From Apostichopus japonicus (lineage: Eukaryota > Echinodermata > Holothuroidea > Aspidochirotida > Stichopodidae): a DNA stretch of 64,000 nucleotides. The notes under the pieces are model-generated. The model had not been told where the DNA came from, did no database searches, and worked only from the letters and a program-made list of their open reading frames with translations. Location: assembly GCF_037975245.1 (NCBI RefSeq), contig NC_092570.1, positions 19,603,418 to 19,667,417 on the forward strand, written 5' to 3'. Below are positions 22,052 through 35,000 of this stretch, piece by piece (positions within the stretch are counted from its first letter, which is position 1; every line of letters starts with the position of its first letter). Both the position numbers and the translations under genes were made by a program.

Positions 22052-22940
22052 CCATATAGTTTGAAGTAGCAGTTCGGTAAATGAGCGGGAATGCAAATAC
22101 TAATAAAGCAGTTATATTACCTTTTGTACTTGTAATTAAATATTCCCCCCACCCCCCCAATTTTTTTTTTTTAAAGTTGTGTCTAGTGTGTCACTGTACC
22201 TTTAAGATTGCTATAGCTGAGGCAGGTCTGCCAAATAAATCTGATGAGAAAGGCATTACCAATTGTTGCAAGCCATGTGCTAATAGTTTACAAAAAGTTG
22301 GTAAAATGATTTACAGGGTTAATATTGCTGGCATTTGTTAAGGTCAAAGATTTGAGAATATCCCTATTTTAGTTTGAAATTTAAATTTAATCAGTAATAG
22401 TTAACTAACTTGTCATGTGCAATACTTCCTTGAAGAGGAGGAATGATACCGACCTTAAACAAGAACTTTTCAACCATTTTAATTTGTAATTTTTTTCAAA
22501 TAAGTATTATGCTGGTTATGAGAATGTTGTGGTTATTTGAAATTTGATTCATTTTTTTTGTCCCTGTTTTGTTTGTAACATATCAAAATTTGAATGAGTG
22601 GAAACAAAATTGACAGAAAGGATGTATTTATTCATTAAAAAGGTTTTTCATAAATATGATGTCAAAGAAACATAGCGATATCTCATAATAGATTTGTTGA
22701 ATCTATTCTCACGTTTTTGTTCTTACTCTTATTTTTTCATGAAGGCTTCATAATGTAAATCCTAATACATGTATCAGTTTTAATATTGATATACTCTATG
22801 GGTATAATCCCCCAGATGCAACAACTCTAATATGTGAAAACTGGATATTATGAATTGTCATAACCATGCTTCCTTTCTCATCATTACTTCCAACCAGAAG
22901 TTACTTTCTAAACAAATCAATTCACATATACCATACATAG
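22052..22940. other. non-coding stretch
   Basis: AT-rich, with a C-run followed by a T-run near 22145-22172. No supported gene. Confidence 0.4.
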
Positions 22941-23350
22941 CTCAGACATACACACCACATGTATCAAGACAATTCACAGATACCACATACATGGGAAGGC
23001 AGTTCACACAGACACATATATCAGTACCCTATTCATGGACACCACATAGGCCAATATCAGAGCACAGTTTCACATACACCACTATATCAGAACCATTCAC
23101 GGACACCACATATATCAAAGAAATTCACAGATACCACATAGATGGGAAAGCAATTCACACAGACACCACATATATCAGTACCTAATTCATGGACACCACA
23201 TAGGCTTTATATCAGAAAACTGTTTCACATATGCCACATATATCAGAACCCAGTTCACATACACCACTCAGATCAGAACAATTCATGTACACCACTTATA
23301 ATGGAAAGGAATTCACACAGACACCACATATATCACTCAGAACAAATTTC
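22941..23350. repeat. degenerate CACATA/CACCACATATATCAG minisatellite with higher-order repeat
   Basis: Short units of about 25-35 bp containing TTCACA(T/G)ACACCACATA and TATATCAG recur at least twelve times. A higher-order period of about 150 bp is visible: TTCACAGATACCACATA at about 22973 and 23124, and ATTCACACAGACACCACATA nearby and again near 23310. The ORFs crossing it are repeat by-products. Confidence 0.7.
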
Positions 23351-23379
23351 ACATAAGATCGTCTCACACTGCTAATTTT

Positions 23380-26300
23380 TTTTCACTACATGTTCATCTC
23401 GTTGCAGTGGAGAAAGTACCTTGAACCTTCTATTGCAGCGGTTCTCGGTATAGGCGGTCCGCGAAAGATTGCAATGCGGCACGTGACAAAAATGAAACAT
23501 TTCACAATTTTTGTGAGCGAGTATTCTCGAGCCTAGCTGTGGGTCTCACCTCTGGAGGGGACAAAATTCCACGTCGTTTCGTTTACCTGTACATATGTCA
23601 CCATGTCGAATTTACAGAATCCAAAAAAGCGGTGTCAAAATATGAAGTTTAATAACATATAAAATTCATTTTTACGTATATATTATACTCCAGATAATAA
23701 TTATTTGTCATAATTGGATCTAAATGTAAAGAAAATGACTGCAGTTTGCAGAGTTTTTTTGCTCTACGAGTTGTAGGAAGTGATGACGACAAACAAAAAA
23801 GTTTGGTACGGAGCCATGGCCACACAAAACGTCACGTATTCGCCGAGTTGACTTTGTTGTGTACGTAATGACGTATGTCATACGAACCATCAACAGAGAG
23901 CAGCTATAATACTACCAATGATATTTCACCTAGCTTTGGATATATTTGATTCTACTGCATCAAACGATACTATACATACTATACCTTTCGAGATTCGGTA
24001 AGTTGATGTAAACTGTCACTAATATTTCTTAAAAATTCCTGAATTTCGCATGACTGTTAGGCGAAGGTTAAGAAAAGAAGTGGCTCTGCGGGACGAAAGC
24101 AGTTTGCTTAAATCACGATATCTTGGTCTTTCGGGGTCTGGAATTTAGGCATAAGTTGTTCGCAATACCGTGCGAGATTAGCGAAAGTAGCCTAGCAGTA
24201 GCGTTACGTAGTAAGACATAACGTTAACCTTACATTGCAATGTGACATTGGCTAAGCTACATGGCAACCAGTTCGTCAACTAAAATGTTTTGGGCGGCAC
24301 TGAGACAATTGCTCTGACCAGAATCTCCTAAGAGAAATTTCGTGGTATTGCTTTGTTACCCCATTTGAGAAAATTGGGTAATGAATGAATATAAATGGAC
24401 CACTGCCACAAATTATGCTAGGCACCTGGTAACTAATTCTAAGTGAGTCACAGGCCTGCCCAGCATGTTACTTGTACCTGTTACTGCCTAGGCTATGTAC
24501 AGTAAGTTCTAAAATTAAGAGTAATAATTAGCTCAGCCTCAGTTAGGCCTTACCTAGCTAAGACTGGTTTGTGGTGCATGGTGTACACCTAGCAAAGTAG
24601 CCTAACGTTAGGTAGCCTAGCCTATAAATTGTATAACCTTTTTTGAGTTGCATGATTTGAATCTTCATTATGGCAGTGGTAAACCTGATGTAGACTAGCT
24701 AGGTTTAATAATATGTTAGGCTTAATAAAATTGAGGTGGCAATGAAGAAGTCATAAAGTTAGGAAGGGACTTTCTCTAGTGCTTTCCCAGATTATTTTTA
24801 TCATCTTGGATTTGGTTTCTTAAAATTGAAGAAGAACATACAATGTACATGTTTACAAGTGAAAAATAAAAGTTATTTCTGCACCAGATATTTGTGTGCG
24901 GAAAGTGATCAGTGGAAAGTATGGGGTGCCGAGAGTACAGAAACTGCCTAAAGTCTACCGTGTAGATTCTCATCGTAGTAAACATACTACTAAAGACTTA
25001 AATTGAAGGGTAATAGCGTATGAAATCAGTCTCACAAGTAAACTTCTGCAGCAGCTTTACTTCCCAAACATAATGACGCATTACAGGATTAGCCTAATGA
25101 GTAATGGATGTTGCATCTTTTGAAAGTTAGACCAATGAATTATTTATGAGCAGCAAAACAATTTCTCTCTCTGGGATAAGAAATTTGTGAAAATAAAGGT
25201 AGCCACCTACAACATTTTCCATATTCTGTCCTGTATACATTGGTTAATTGAGGTAAATCATTATAGTAGCACCGTAGTGGAACTCATATGATGATACGAA
25301 CGAGTGGGAGGACGTAGTCTTCTCTCTCACTTATTGGCTATGCGGGCTCTTAAGGTCTTAGGCAGGAGCACCACACAGGCATACAACACACTTTGCTCTA
25401 TCAAGCTACATTTTCATTTTCATTTTCCCTTTGCTCTATCCAACTGGCGATATTTCTCGCTGAACATTAACTGAGAACCTGCTACTGCTTATTGATGTAG
25501 TTCTTGCCTCTCGTGTCTTTCCCAAGTATTCAGAGGTCCTCGAAAACTCAGAAAACTGAAATGCAATATAAAAACAAACTCTTTCAGCCTTATGAAATTG
25601 TCCAGACTCTCAAGCACTACGGCCCCGCGGTTGGCCATCTTGGGTATTTCGCAAAACGGGTATACGATGCAGATGCCGAAATGAGCACACACACTGCTGC
25701 AAACCGGCATTACAATGACTGTGTATGTCATATTGCTCGCACTCATGAATGGTATACTTTTTTATAATCCAAAATGCTTCACCACTAGTTAATACATTGC
25801 CTGGCACTGTACATCACGACCTACCTAATCGCTCACAAATTGTACACAATGAAAAACAGAAAAACCCCTCAACTGTAACTATATGAATCGTTTATTTCAT
25901 AATTGTCATTTGTCTTTGACCTACACTTGAAGTGATATGAACCACACCAAACGTCTAAATGAAAAACGTCCTTAGACGTTTAGCATTTTTACGGTGCTAG
26001 ACTCGTATTTACATAATGCAAAGCCATTAAAGAGATTCTATGAATCTATAAACATATGATTCTATAAACATTAAGTTATGATCTGCCAAAATGTTAATGT
26101 AAAATGTTAATGAACATGAAAGTGTATCATTCTTGATGGTTACTGGCACTTTAACTTCAATTCTTGATCAATTCTCGGATTTTATTGCTTTAATAGTGGT
26201 AGCACCTTCATCAGGTTCCTTTCCAGTTCTTTTCAATCCTTTATACAGTAAAATAAACAATGGTATTACCAGTTATACATATAAAAAGTACCCAGTACAT

Positions 26301-26600
26301 AGGTAGAAATGTAAATAGCAAATTCGTTAATGAATGAAAGAGGTCGAGAACAAAAGTTAATGTTTGTGATTGATCGGTTATGAGAAATGCACTTGTATGG
26401 ATTGAAAGGGATAAAAAACTTTCTCTAATATTTGTGGTTCAACAAGTATTTCATCAATTCGTCCAAACTAGGAGCGAAGGGCTAAACCTACCTATACAAG
26501 CTCTAAGCCATGAAATCAAAGGCATACACAAATTGAACGCAAGGTCTGCCGCCTGCATCTTTTCTCAACCCCAACACGAACAAGGAAGCAAATAAGTTGT
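23380..26600. other. intergenic stretch; possible non-coding promoter/exon near 23.8-24.0 kb
   Basis: No recognisable protein. At 23850-23890 there are clustered CRE-like motifs (AATGACGTATGTCATACG), followed by a strong donor-like CG|GTAAGT at about 23999. This could be a promoter with a 5' non-coding exon, but no partner exon was found. At 23436 a CAGCGGTTCTC motif resembles a hAT end without a matching partner. Overlapping ORFs near 25489-25807 lack any motif. A plus-strand TTTATT at 26605-26610 could be the poly(A) signal of the minus-strand gene that follows. Confidence 0.35.
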
Positions 26601-26978
26601 ATATTTATTCCAGTTAATTTCATCAATACGATCACGTTATTATTTGTAAACAATAATGTAACTTGACCGACGTGTACGTCTTGTCATGCACAAATTTTTC
26701 AATAAAATATTCAGATTTTTTCATTATTCCAAATAGGTATTTTTATAATCAATGTAATATGTTTTAACTTCGATAATTTAAAACATTCAAATTTCGTTTA
26801 TCTTCTGTTTTTCATCCACTAGCAATATTTGGAGGGCAATATTATACATTGCAACCAGTTTTAAACGTCCAGGGGACCACTTACCCACCCCCCCCCATCT
26901 GCCACCTGGATTAACGACACAGTTATATTAGGCTTTTATGTGCGTCTTGTGTTAATTCACAATGACATTGTTTTAATG

Positions 26979-28453
26979 TTACAAGGTATCATAAGGAATA
27001 ACTTTTCCATCAGAAAGGCATATCAAACCATGGTTCTTCACAAAACTGATCCCAACCGCCTCGCTCCTCATAGAACATGTGCCTTGATCCTGTTCACAGC
27101 TGATTCTGACTAAATCGCCTTTTGAACGATAGACCATTACCTTGTAAGGTTTTCTATGTTCCCCGGCTGTACCTTCACCCCTCCACAAGATACTGAAAGC
27201 TGCAGCATCGTGAAACATACTCACAGGGTAGAAGGTTTCTTTTCCTGAGGGACTTTCTAGAGTACGTACTGCCTGTTTAGGTGAGCTACCATTGATAAGT
27301 TTTACCACTTTGCCATCAGAAAAAGCGTATGTAAACTTTTGATCGAAAAACCCTGATGCAACGTGAGGTTTTTCCTCTAACTCTAGGGTTTCCACAGGCA
27401 TCAGATCTCTGTCAAGCCTGGTTATTGAGTTGGAAACCGAGTCGGTAACAAGGACACCTGCCGGCAATTGAGGACTTAAAATCACATTTATATACGTTAT
27501 TTCAGACCCATCTGTCAAATCGATATCCTTAGCTGTGCACGAACAATAATAACATGTATCTTTTGGTTCCCTAACTTCAACTTGAAATATTTTGGTACCA
27601 CATCCGACTAAAATGAAAATTTTCGATGGCAGCACTAGTAAGTTATTGCATACTGCAACTCTGGGTAACTTCTTACCATACCCCAGGAAATATGCAGATT
27701 CAATGACATGTGACCAATTAACATGAGATGTGTTATCACATGAAACACATGATAAGCGAATGGCGGGCTTATCTTGATGACGTTGATCAGTTACAATAAC
27801 AACCTGATCTTTATTTACTCGAACCGATCCAACCACCGGTCCAACTGTTATGGAAATGTATCTTGCAGAGAGGGACTTAGGACGGAAGTGCACATTGATT
27901 TCTACGTCTTGCATGGTTTCATTGATAATTTTTGCCTTCTTAATCCCATCTGAAATTTGATCGTTGAAACTATTTATCTTTTGTAAAACTACCAAGTCAG
28001 CTTTGTTGGTTTTTGACTCGATTTTGGCTGAAATTTTCTTACTAAGTGATGAAAGATGACGTAGTTCTCTGTCAGTTTCTTTCAGGGCATTTTCCCGCGC
28101 TTTTTTCAGTTTTGACAGCTCTTTCTCAGCAGTGTCAAGTTGATGATCCATGCTTTCTCGAAACTTTTTAGTAATGGTTGTAATCTCGTTTCGGATCTCT
28201 TCACTAACCATACTTTCTTCCCTCACATATACATTTTGTTCAAACAAATCAATCATTCTATTCACTTCGTTGAGCTCATCTTCAATAAGCCGTCGATATA
28301 TTTCTATCTCGTCACCAAAGTCGTCCTCGGAAAATACTTGGTGATCGTTGTGATCGAAATACGTACACTCGTAACAAACATACATGCAACAAGTGACACA
28401 GAGCAGCATATTTTTACCTTCCTTGTGTTTACAGTGTTCGAATGATGGAATGT
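26979..28453 (-). CDS. DED-B1 exon 4: B-box, coiled coil, C-terminal domain
   Basis: The minus-strand acceptor ends in AATCTTCAACAG at 28454 and opens in phase 1. The B-box (HCKHKEG, LLCVTCC, VCYECTYFDHNDH) is followed by charged heptads and the conserved core VGPVVGSVRVNKDQVVIVTD. The frame is uninterrupted to the stop at 26979-26981. Upstream in the intron is an (AT)n run at 28488-28534. Confidence 0.9.
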
Positions 28454-28491
28454 CTGTTGAAGATTGAAATATAATGGAGATAAAATAATAT

Positions 28492-28536
<45 letters not shown>

Positions 28537-31519
28537 AATAAATTCTATCAACATAATCCCCTAACAGTTATGAAAAATCGTATTCCATTTGGAAGATATC
28601 ACAGATTTAATGATTCTTCACACAAAGACACACAAGGCTGAAGAATAATTGATGGAGTCCAAATATGAAATCATCGAGCCATAGTGTCTTTCCATGTTCT
28701 TATGTTTTTCTTAGTTTATTACATCGTTTTATTTTCTGGAATGGAAGGTGAGTTTTGCAAATACTGCCATCTAAAATATGGAAACTGTTTACATGAACTA
28801 ATGATAGCAGGTGTCAAAGTCAACACTTTTCCTTGAAAATATGAAAGGAAAAACTAAGAGAAAGTAAAAAGGTTTCATATTCAAAAGGCGCTATGGCATC
28901 AAAGATTTACAAACTGACAGCTCCCAGACACGACTTTTAAGAAAGGATATCACTGAGTCAAAACGGAGGAACATGTTTTAGCTGTTTTGTGGAATGATTC
29001 AACATAAAGATCTTTCTCATGTTAGTTACAAATGATGGTTGGTTTATGTCCTTAAGAAAAGCACACATATCGATACGTTTGTACATATCATAGAGTTAAT
29101 GATTTAATGAAACTGGAACTATTGTACGAACTACAGGGGCGTCGGATCCAGGCTGTAAAAATAGAGGGGGTTGGCCTAAATTGTGTATTAAGACTGTAAT
29201 GAAAGTGAGGGGAACTTAATATAATCCTTGCATGTTATTTTGGTTAAAAAATACGCAGAACCAGCCTGGATTTCTGAATAGTTTATTACGGGTTGCTGAC
29301 ACAAACATCATATTCATGTCCATCACCGGCGATCACAATAACCCACTGGCCATATGGCCTACTTGCATATGAGTTAAAAGTGAAATTTTAGACATGATAT
29401 ATAATGCATTTACATAGTAGTTAGGCTATAAATTAGGTCTACAATTAGGTTTAATGCTAAACACTATACAGTTAATATGTGCACCATATCGGCGCACGTT
29501 CTACAAAAAGTTTTAATACCGTATACGTTTACTAACGTATCGTACGGCATACTGTATATATGTTCGTGGCAATTTACTATAGATGATGTCTACCTATTGT
29601 AAGTAATTGTCTACTAATTTGTGCTCATTCCTTTTCATATATTTAAAGCCAGTCACACGCCAGTCGCCAAACAGAGATGTAACAGGGTTGATTTATCCCC
29701 CCCCCCCCCATTATAAAAATTAACTATAAAGTTAGTATAGGGCGCGCGACATAAATTTGTGACTGTATAACGCCTAAAGACGAATCTCTACGTTATCGCT
29801 CTCTCCTAATTTACAGGGTATAGGATCCTGACCACCCTGTTACAGAAACAACATAAGAAGTAATACCTTCATTGTCTTCTTCTTCTGCACTTTGTTTAGC
29901 AGGTTCTGTAACAAAACAAAGAAGTGAAACTTAAAATCTTGGCTTGATTACGTTCGTCTTACATCAGAGGAAAAGAAGGCTAACGAATAAATGCAATTCG
30001 AAAAGCAAAGAATAACTTAAAATATCTATATATTCTATGCATTCTTAAATTCAAGATTCTTAAATTGATATTATTGAGCTGATTCTCCTTGATAAAGTTA
30101 AAAGGTTCACTAGTTTTAATTAACTTAATTAATAACTGTTTCTGCTGTGATGTAGGCTAAATTACGTTTGTAGCTAATTGTAGGCCTAAGTGAACATAAT
30201 TTGAATAAAACTCGGCGGAACATCGCCATTGTTAGTTCACAACACAATTTGTAATGTTTCGCTCATCTTCAACGGTCTCCAGCTTGCAGAGAGAATAAAT
30301 ACCATGGCCGTACACGCCACCGTGCCACTCATTAGGAGTGTAAAATATTTCTAAGCGTACATTTTGGATTAGCTTGCACCAATAATTTGTGTACCTTTCA
30401 TCGGACCAAATGCGGACTATATCAGACCACCATTCTCACGAAACTAGCTCTCCGAGATATTTTCGGAATGGTTAGGTCATATACAGTAGGCCTATATCCA
30501 TTTATCGTACACAATACACATTTTAGAGAGCACTGGCCAATTCACTCACCTTTCGTTATCGTCGTTTGGTAAGTTGTCACTATTTCAGCCAATTTCTTCA
30601 TTTTGAGCTTCCCTAAGCAATTCAGCAACGGTTCAACGTTAGATTCAGAGATGATGTTTTTCTCCTCTAGCTTCAAAATGAATTTTACGTCATCTTTAAC
30701 GTTTTCACTTTCAATGAAACTTCGCTCCACTTGAAAGTAAAGTAGTATTTTTCTTCTGACATCTATAGTAGCATGGTTATACAGCTTGAAAAGGAGTCCC
30801 TTGTATTCTGAGGTTGACTGTTGGTCAAAGCAATAAACAACAGCACTAATGATTAAATGGAGTGATAAGCACTGTGTCAACGTGAAAATTGGTTCATATG
30901 TCGTTAAAATGGCTCGAAACTTTCGAGCCAAACATAGGCTATGTGGGGCATACAGAACCTTACATGGGGCTCGATAATTTTATTATTGTTACAAGTAACC
31001 GACATTTTAGAAATCTTCAGGTGACATGGTTATAACATACATGATTCTGATCGGTTTCCAGTTACGGTCCTTTCAAACGATGACCAACAACTGGTTGTAA
31101 AACCTCTAGATCTTCCCCTCCCTTCCCCTACCCCCAACTAAAAAACAACTAATGTGCACGAATGCGGCATTCATATGTGCTTAAAACATGCTTAACACAA
31201 GTTTCGGTGCAAACTGTTTGGATTTGTAACTCTAACGTGCTGTAACCTGGACTACATTTGTTATAAGTTGGCTTAGAAAAGGTTCGGTGAAATGTTTTCT
31301 CGTACTCTCATATGTGTCTATCGTGCATTTCCCTTCAAAGAATATGTTGGTGCGTCTATAAACTTAGTCCAAAACCCTTGTCAACTTCAAGTAAATAATG
31401 CAGAAAAGCTGTTTCATATGATACATATATATACTGAGTGTAACACATTAGCCTATTAAACAGAACGTTCTTACAACGGTACGGTACCTTACCGTTAATT
31501 CGTGTGGCAAAGCCGCCAT
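26979..31519 (-). CDS. DED-B1: DED - B-box - coiled-coil - conserved C-terminal domain protein
   Basis: Four exons on the minus strand: 31493-31519, 30550-30817, 29867-29905 and 26979-28453 (27, 268, 39, 1475 nt; 602 residues). Residues 1-9 are MAALPHELT. Residues 10-98 form a DED-like six-helix death fold (FILKLEEKNIISESNV.PLL). Residues 99-112 are an acidic linker. A B-box zinc finger spans about 119-149 with C-x-H, CVTC, CYEC and H-x2-H ligands. A coiled coil runs from about 155 to 285, then an approximately 310-residue domain ends in PYDTL. No RING, SPRY or clear NHL repeats are visible. Death folds and B-boxes both mediate homotypic assembly, so a cytosolic signalling or innate-immune scaffold is likely but inferred. 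It lies head-to-head with DED-B2, with 524 bp between start codons. Confidence 0.85.
28488..28534. repeat. (AT)n microsatellite in a DED-B1 intron
   Basis: Interrupted TA dinucleotide run 35 bp upstream (transcription sense) of the acceptor of DED-B1 exon 4. Confidence 0.9.
29867..29905 (-). CDS. DED-B1 exon 3: 39-nt acidic linker exon
   Basis: A symmetric phase-1 exon of 39 nt between a GTTTTGTTACAG acceptor and a GTATTA donor on the minus strand. It adds PAKQSAEEEDNE between the DED and the B-box. Its length is a multiple of three, so skipping it keeps the frame. The position matches the 30-nt exon of DED-B2. Confidence 0.7.
30550..30817 (-). CDS. DED-B1 exon 2: death effector domain
   Basis: The acceptor TTGACCAACAG (minus strand) is in phase 0 and the donor GTGAGT at 30549 gives phase 1. 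The 268-nt length equals DED-B2 exon 2 exactly. It encodes STSEYKGLLFKLYNHATIDV, then DDVKFILKLEEKNIISESNV and LKMKKLAEIVTTYQTTI. The L..LE......N...L pattern is typical of DEDs such as those in FADD and caspase-8. Confidence 0.85.
31493..31519 (-). CDS. DED-B1 exon 1: nine-codon start exon
   Basis: ATG at 31519-31517 in a CATCATGGC context opens nine codons (MAALPHELT) ending in ACG before a GTAAGG donor at 31492. Phase 0 matches exon 2. It was chosen because DED-B2 has a start exon of the same length, phase and last codon. Confidence 0.7.
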
Positions 31520-32043
31520 GATGATCAGTGAACGTCATTCCACCAACTTGGTTTCATTCACTCTGTGGATTTCTGTCCATCTGCGACAGTTTTGTTACTT
31601 CCAATAAGACGAAAAAGTTATGCTTTCTTCACTGTATGTACTCTGTGTTGCTGTTTACCCTTAAAATAAATAACAAAACATTTTTTCTTGGCAAACGGCT
31701 TTCAAACAAGCAAATTAAGACTACACGATTTCTATACAGCAATCAGAACCGAGACTAGGGGTGGGTGGCGCTCTATCAACTCAATGTGGTGACTGCTTCC
31801 TTGTTGACGCATGCATGCTTGTCGTGGTTAAAGAATTTCTATGGCAGTTCATCATTGGTAGTTCACCAATGCAGACGGTCACGAAGACTAACCGAATGTA
31901 GTGTACACGGAAAATAACAGCTAGTACGAAGTATGTCATATGAAGAAATTTTCTGGAACCGATTGTAATCCACTGGCCAGGAAGAAGCTTGAAGTAGCCT
32001 AAAAGAGAACAATTTGGAACAAGAAGCTCGGTACACGCACACG
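31520..32043. promoter_or_regulatory. putative bidirectional promoter of DED-B1 / DED-B2
   Basis: A 524-bp interval separates the divergent start codons at 31519 (-) and 32044 (+). It must contain both 5' UTRs and core promoters if the first exons are correct. No clear TATA box, NF-kB or interferon-type element was identified by eye. ORFs in it have no motif. Confidence 0.5.
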
Positions 32044-32070
32044 ATGGAAGAAGGGGCAGACAAAAGAACG
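32044..32070 (+). CDS. DED-B2 exon 1: nine-codon start exon
   Basis: ATG in CACACGATGGA opens MEEGADKRT and ends in ACG before a GTATGG donor at 32071, phase 0. Length and phase equal those of DED-B1 exon 1. An in-frame ATG at 32864 just before exon 2 is an alternative start, but CCAACAG there looks like the acceptor shared with DED-B1. Confidence 0.7.
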
Positions 32071-35000
32071 GTATGGAACCCTTTTTTTTTATATAATTAG
32101 TACTACATTTTCCCACTGTATCGGTCTTTCGTCTATTACATTGCTCGTCTATTAAATATCAAGTCGGGCAGAGCATCCGGTTATGAATACGTTATACGCT
32201 ACAGTCAGAACTTTGGTCAAAATTTTCGAAAATCTGCATTACAGAGTCGTGGAGTTGGCATTTCAAAACAGGAATGTGGGTAGTGAATTATAACTAATTG
32301 ATTTGGGAATTAGTTTATTAGTATTTCCAATGATTCCGACGTAGGATCTGTTTGATACTTTTCAACGACTTAATATACTCTTTTTAGCGAAAATGTGTTT
32401 TAAACTGTCTTTATTTCTTTACTGGGTAGAATCAAGTCTTCCTATATGTTAATTGAGCCTAGGTCATAATGCGTAGAAATGAGATATAGGTCTACTGTGC
32501 TACATTCAGCAATTATAGAAGAAGGAGCTAGCAGCACATTATAACCGAGACCCATGCATTAATGCCGCTCCTGTGCGAGGTTAATAATATATTCATTATT
32601 TTTATTTACCGGAAAACTTTCAGTTTAAAGGATATATCAGGAGACATTAGTTACATTGTTTTTCTTAAACATTGTTTATGAAATACCTTTCCCTAATTAT
32701 GCAACTTTTCTTCGTAAATAAATTAATTAAGGATACGTGTTAATTTCCTCACTCAATGAACCATTAAATTGTTCCTCAATTTTAATGCTTCCTCTGCCGT
32801 TTTGCGTAAAGACAAGTATTTATTTTGCAGCATTATGTGAAACATCCACATTCATGTAATTAAATGTGTATCAATTGCATTGCTGTTTTCCAACAGGCGA
32901 ATGACGAATACAATGCTTTCACCGTGATGCTTTACAAGGAAGTCACAATAGACGAGAGAAAGAAAATTTTAATGACTTGTGAGGTGGAGCGAAAATTTAT
33001 TGAAAGCAACGACATTGCTGATGACACCAAATTTATTTTGAAGTTGGAAGAAAAGAACATTATCTCTGAATCTAACGTGGGACCTTTATTGAAATGCGTA
33101 GAGGCACTTGACCTGAACAGATTGGCCGGCATAGTCAGATCTTACCAATCGAAAATCACAACCGGTGAGTAGTGTGCCATTATTTTTAAAAGTATTCCGA
33201 TATTGTAATATGATCAATTACTCCTCATAGAATATACCACAGACGAAAACTCACTGCAAGTAAAAGGACACGTCAGTGTTTCGTTTATTTCGTTTCGTTT
33301 ATTTATTTGTTTTTCCCCACAACATAGACATTATTTGTAGCGAATACAGAGAGTTATGGAATGTGGAAGGAAGTGTATCAAGAAACACCCTTTGGGCTTA
33401 TCTAGTGATACACTCCCTGTACATAGAGTACAAAAATAACTTACAAAAAAGAATTAAGAAAAGAACTAAAAAAGAAAGAAAAGAAGAACAGGAAGAAAAA
33501 GAAACAGTAAAGAAAGTGTTAAAGTAAATCAATCATTCTAGGGCGACGAAGGCAAACCAGTGTGGCATATCGCATGTTGTTCACTCTTATAGAAATATGC
33601 TGTAACCTACGCTATCCGTAGTCCGAATTTTGTATCGTAAAGTAAAATTTAAATCTAGCAGCTATTGTCATTGGTGTAGGTGGAAACATTGATGAAAAAT
33701 AGACCTTTAGGCTATTGCTATAGTTTTCGAGTCACTGAATATCGAGCCGAGTCGTGTCACAAGGCTGTCGAGTATCGAAACAAGCTTAACGTTCATGTCT
33801 AGTCGTTCGAGCCTTTTAGTTGCATTGTTCGAGTCAAGTAAAGTCTGTCTGAGCCTGTCTAATATTAAACCTATCAATATTACTAACCAATCGATATAAC
33901 CATATTACTTATAGTAGTAACTGTTATGGTTTGCATGGAACAATATGGAACAATAAGACGATAAGAGTATGATGTTATGTAATTCAACGGATATATTGAT
34001 GGATCAACGGTAACGGTAAGTAACAACTAAAACAATAAACCTACACCAACCCAAGCGTTTTATTCCTGGTTCAGGCCCGTCCAACATGTAACATTAATAA
34101 CATCAGGCTCGTACGTAAACACTAACATAACAGTAACCTACTTGTTCATTGCGACGTCATCACTAACTAAGGTAGGCTATGTGGAACTGTCGGACATAAT
34201 TTCCGTATAAATATATATGCTCTCAGACTTAGAATTTTAGCCACATGCTGAAAGATGGGAGTACATAAAAGAAAAAAAATTGTAAATTCAAATTCCTCTG
34301 TTACTTTCCTTGATCTGATTAATACTAAAGCAACATGTGTCTATACTGGCAGAAATGTGTCATTGCTTTTCCTGCTAGTAAATGGCGAAATCCACTCGCA
34401 TTTAGCCTGTAAACAGTTTAAAATTTTAGTATATATCTTCAGTCTATGTTTTAAACGTTTACATATTTTAAGAAGTAGTTGTAGTTTCATAATTTTAATT
34501 ACATTCCGGGGCATACTTTCTGTATACAATCATCAATTATTAGCGTATTGAACGAGACAATTTAGTCCGTGTTAATAAAAAAAATAATGCCTACTCGGAC
34601 TTAATGTGAAAATCTGCAAAGAGTTACTTGAGGTCTGGCGGAGACAGAAAGTTGACACTGAAGCAATGCTTGCTGCATATGCTGCCATTTCTAAGCGTTG
34701 AGTTTAAAATATAGAAACAGCAGACTGCAAGAACTTTGTTGAAAGGCAGTGTAAGAACGATTTATTAAGGTTAATATACCAGTCATTATTATAATATGTA
34801 CAACGTCTTCATAATTAGTTCGATCAAAATTTCTTAGAATTTCGATGTAATCATGCACTGACACGCAGTTGCTGATTTTTCTTTCAGAATCCACTAACGA
34901 AGTTGCGGAGGAAAAAGGTAATGGAGGTACTGTATTTCATATTTGGTTTCATTTTGTGTTACTTTATGGCTGTTCATATGAACCAAGGTTTTTTCAAGTA

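Noticed and set aside
21620-22059. Three overlapping ORFs as genes
   Set aside because: They read through the hAT-like MITE; the same frame reappears in the second copy at 60457-60651.
22941-23350. CRISPR array
   Set aside because: Units are irregular, diverged and without unique spacers, and the genome is eukaryotic; it is a minisatellite.
23436-25480. A 2-kb hAT transposon between CAGCGGTTCTC and GAGAACCTGCT
   Set aside because: The two ends match only partly, no 8-bp target duplication is present and no transposase frame lies between them.
26979-28409. C-terminal domain called as NHL repeats or a SPRY domain
   Set aside because: No regular NHL motif or SPRY signature could be seen; a beta-rich or propeller fold is only a guess, so the domain is left unnamed.
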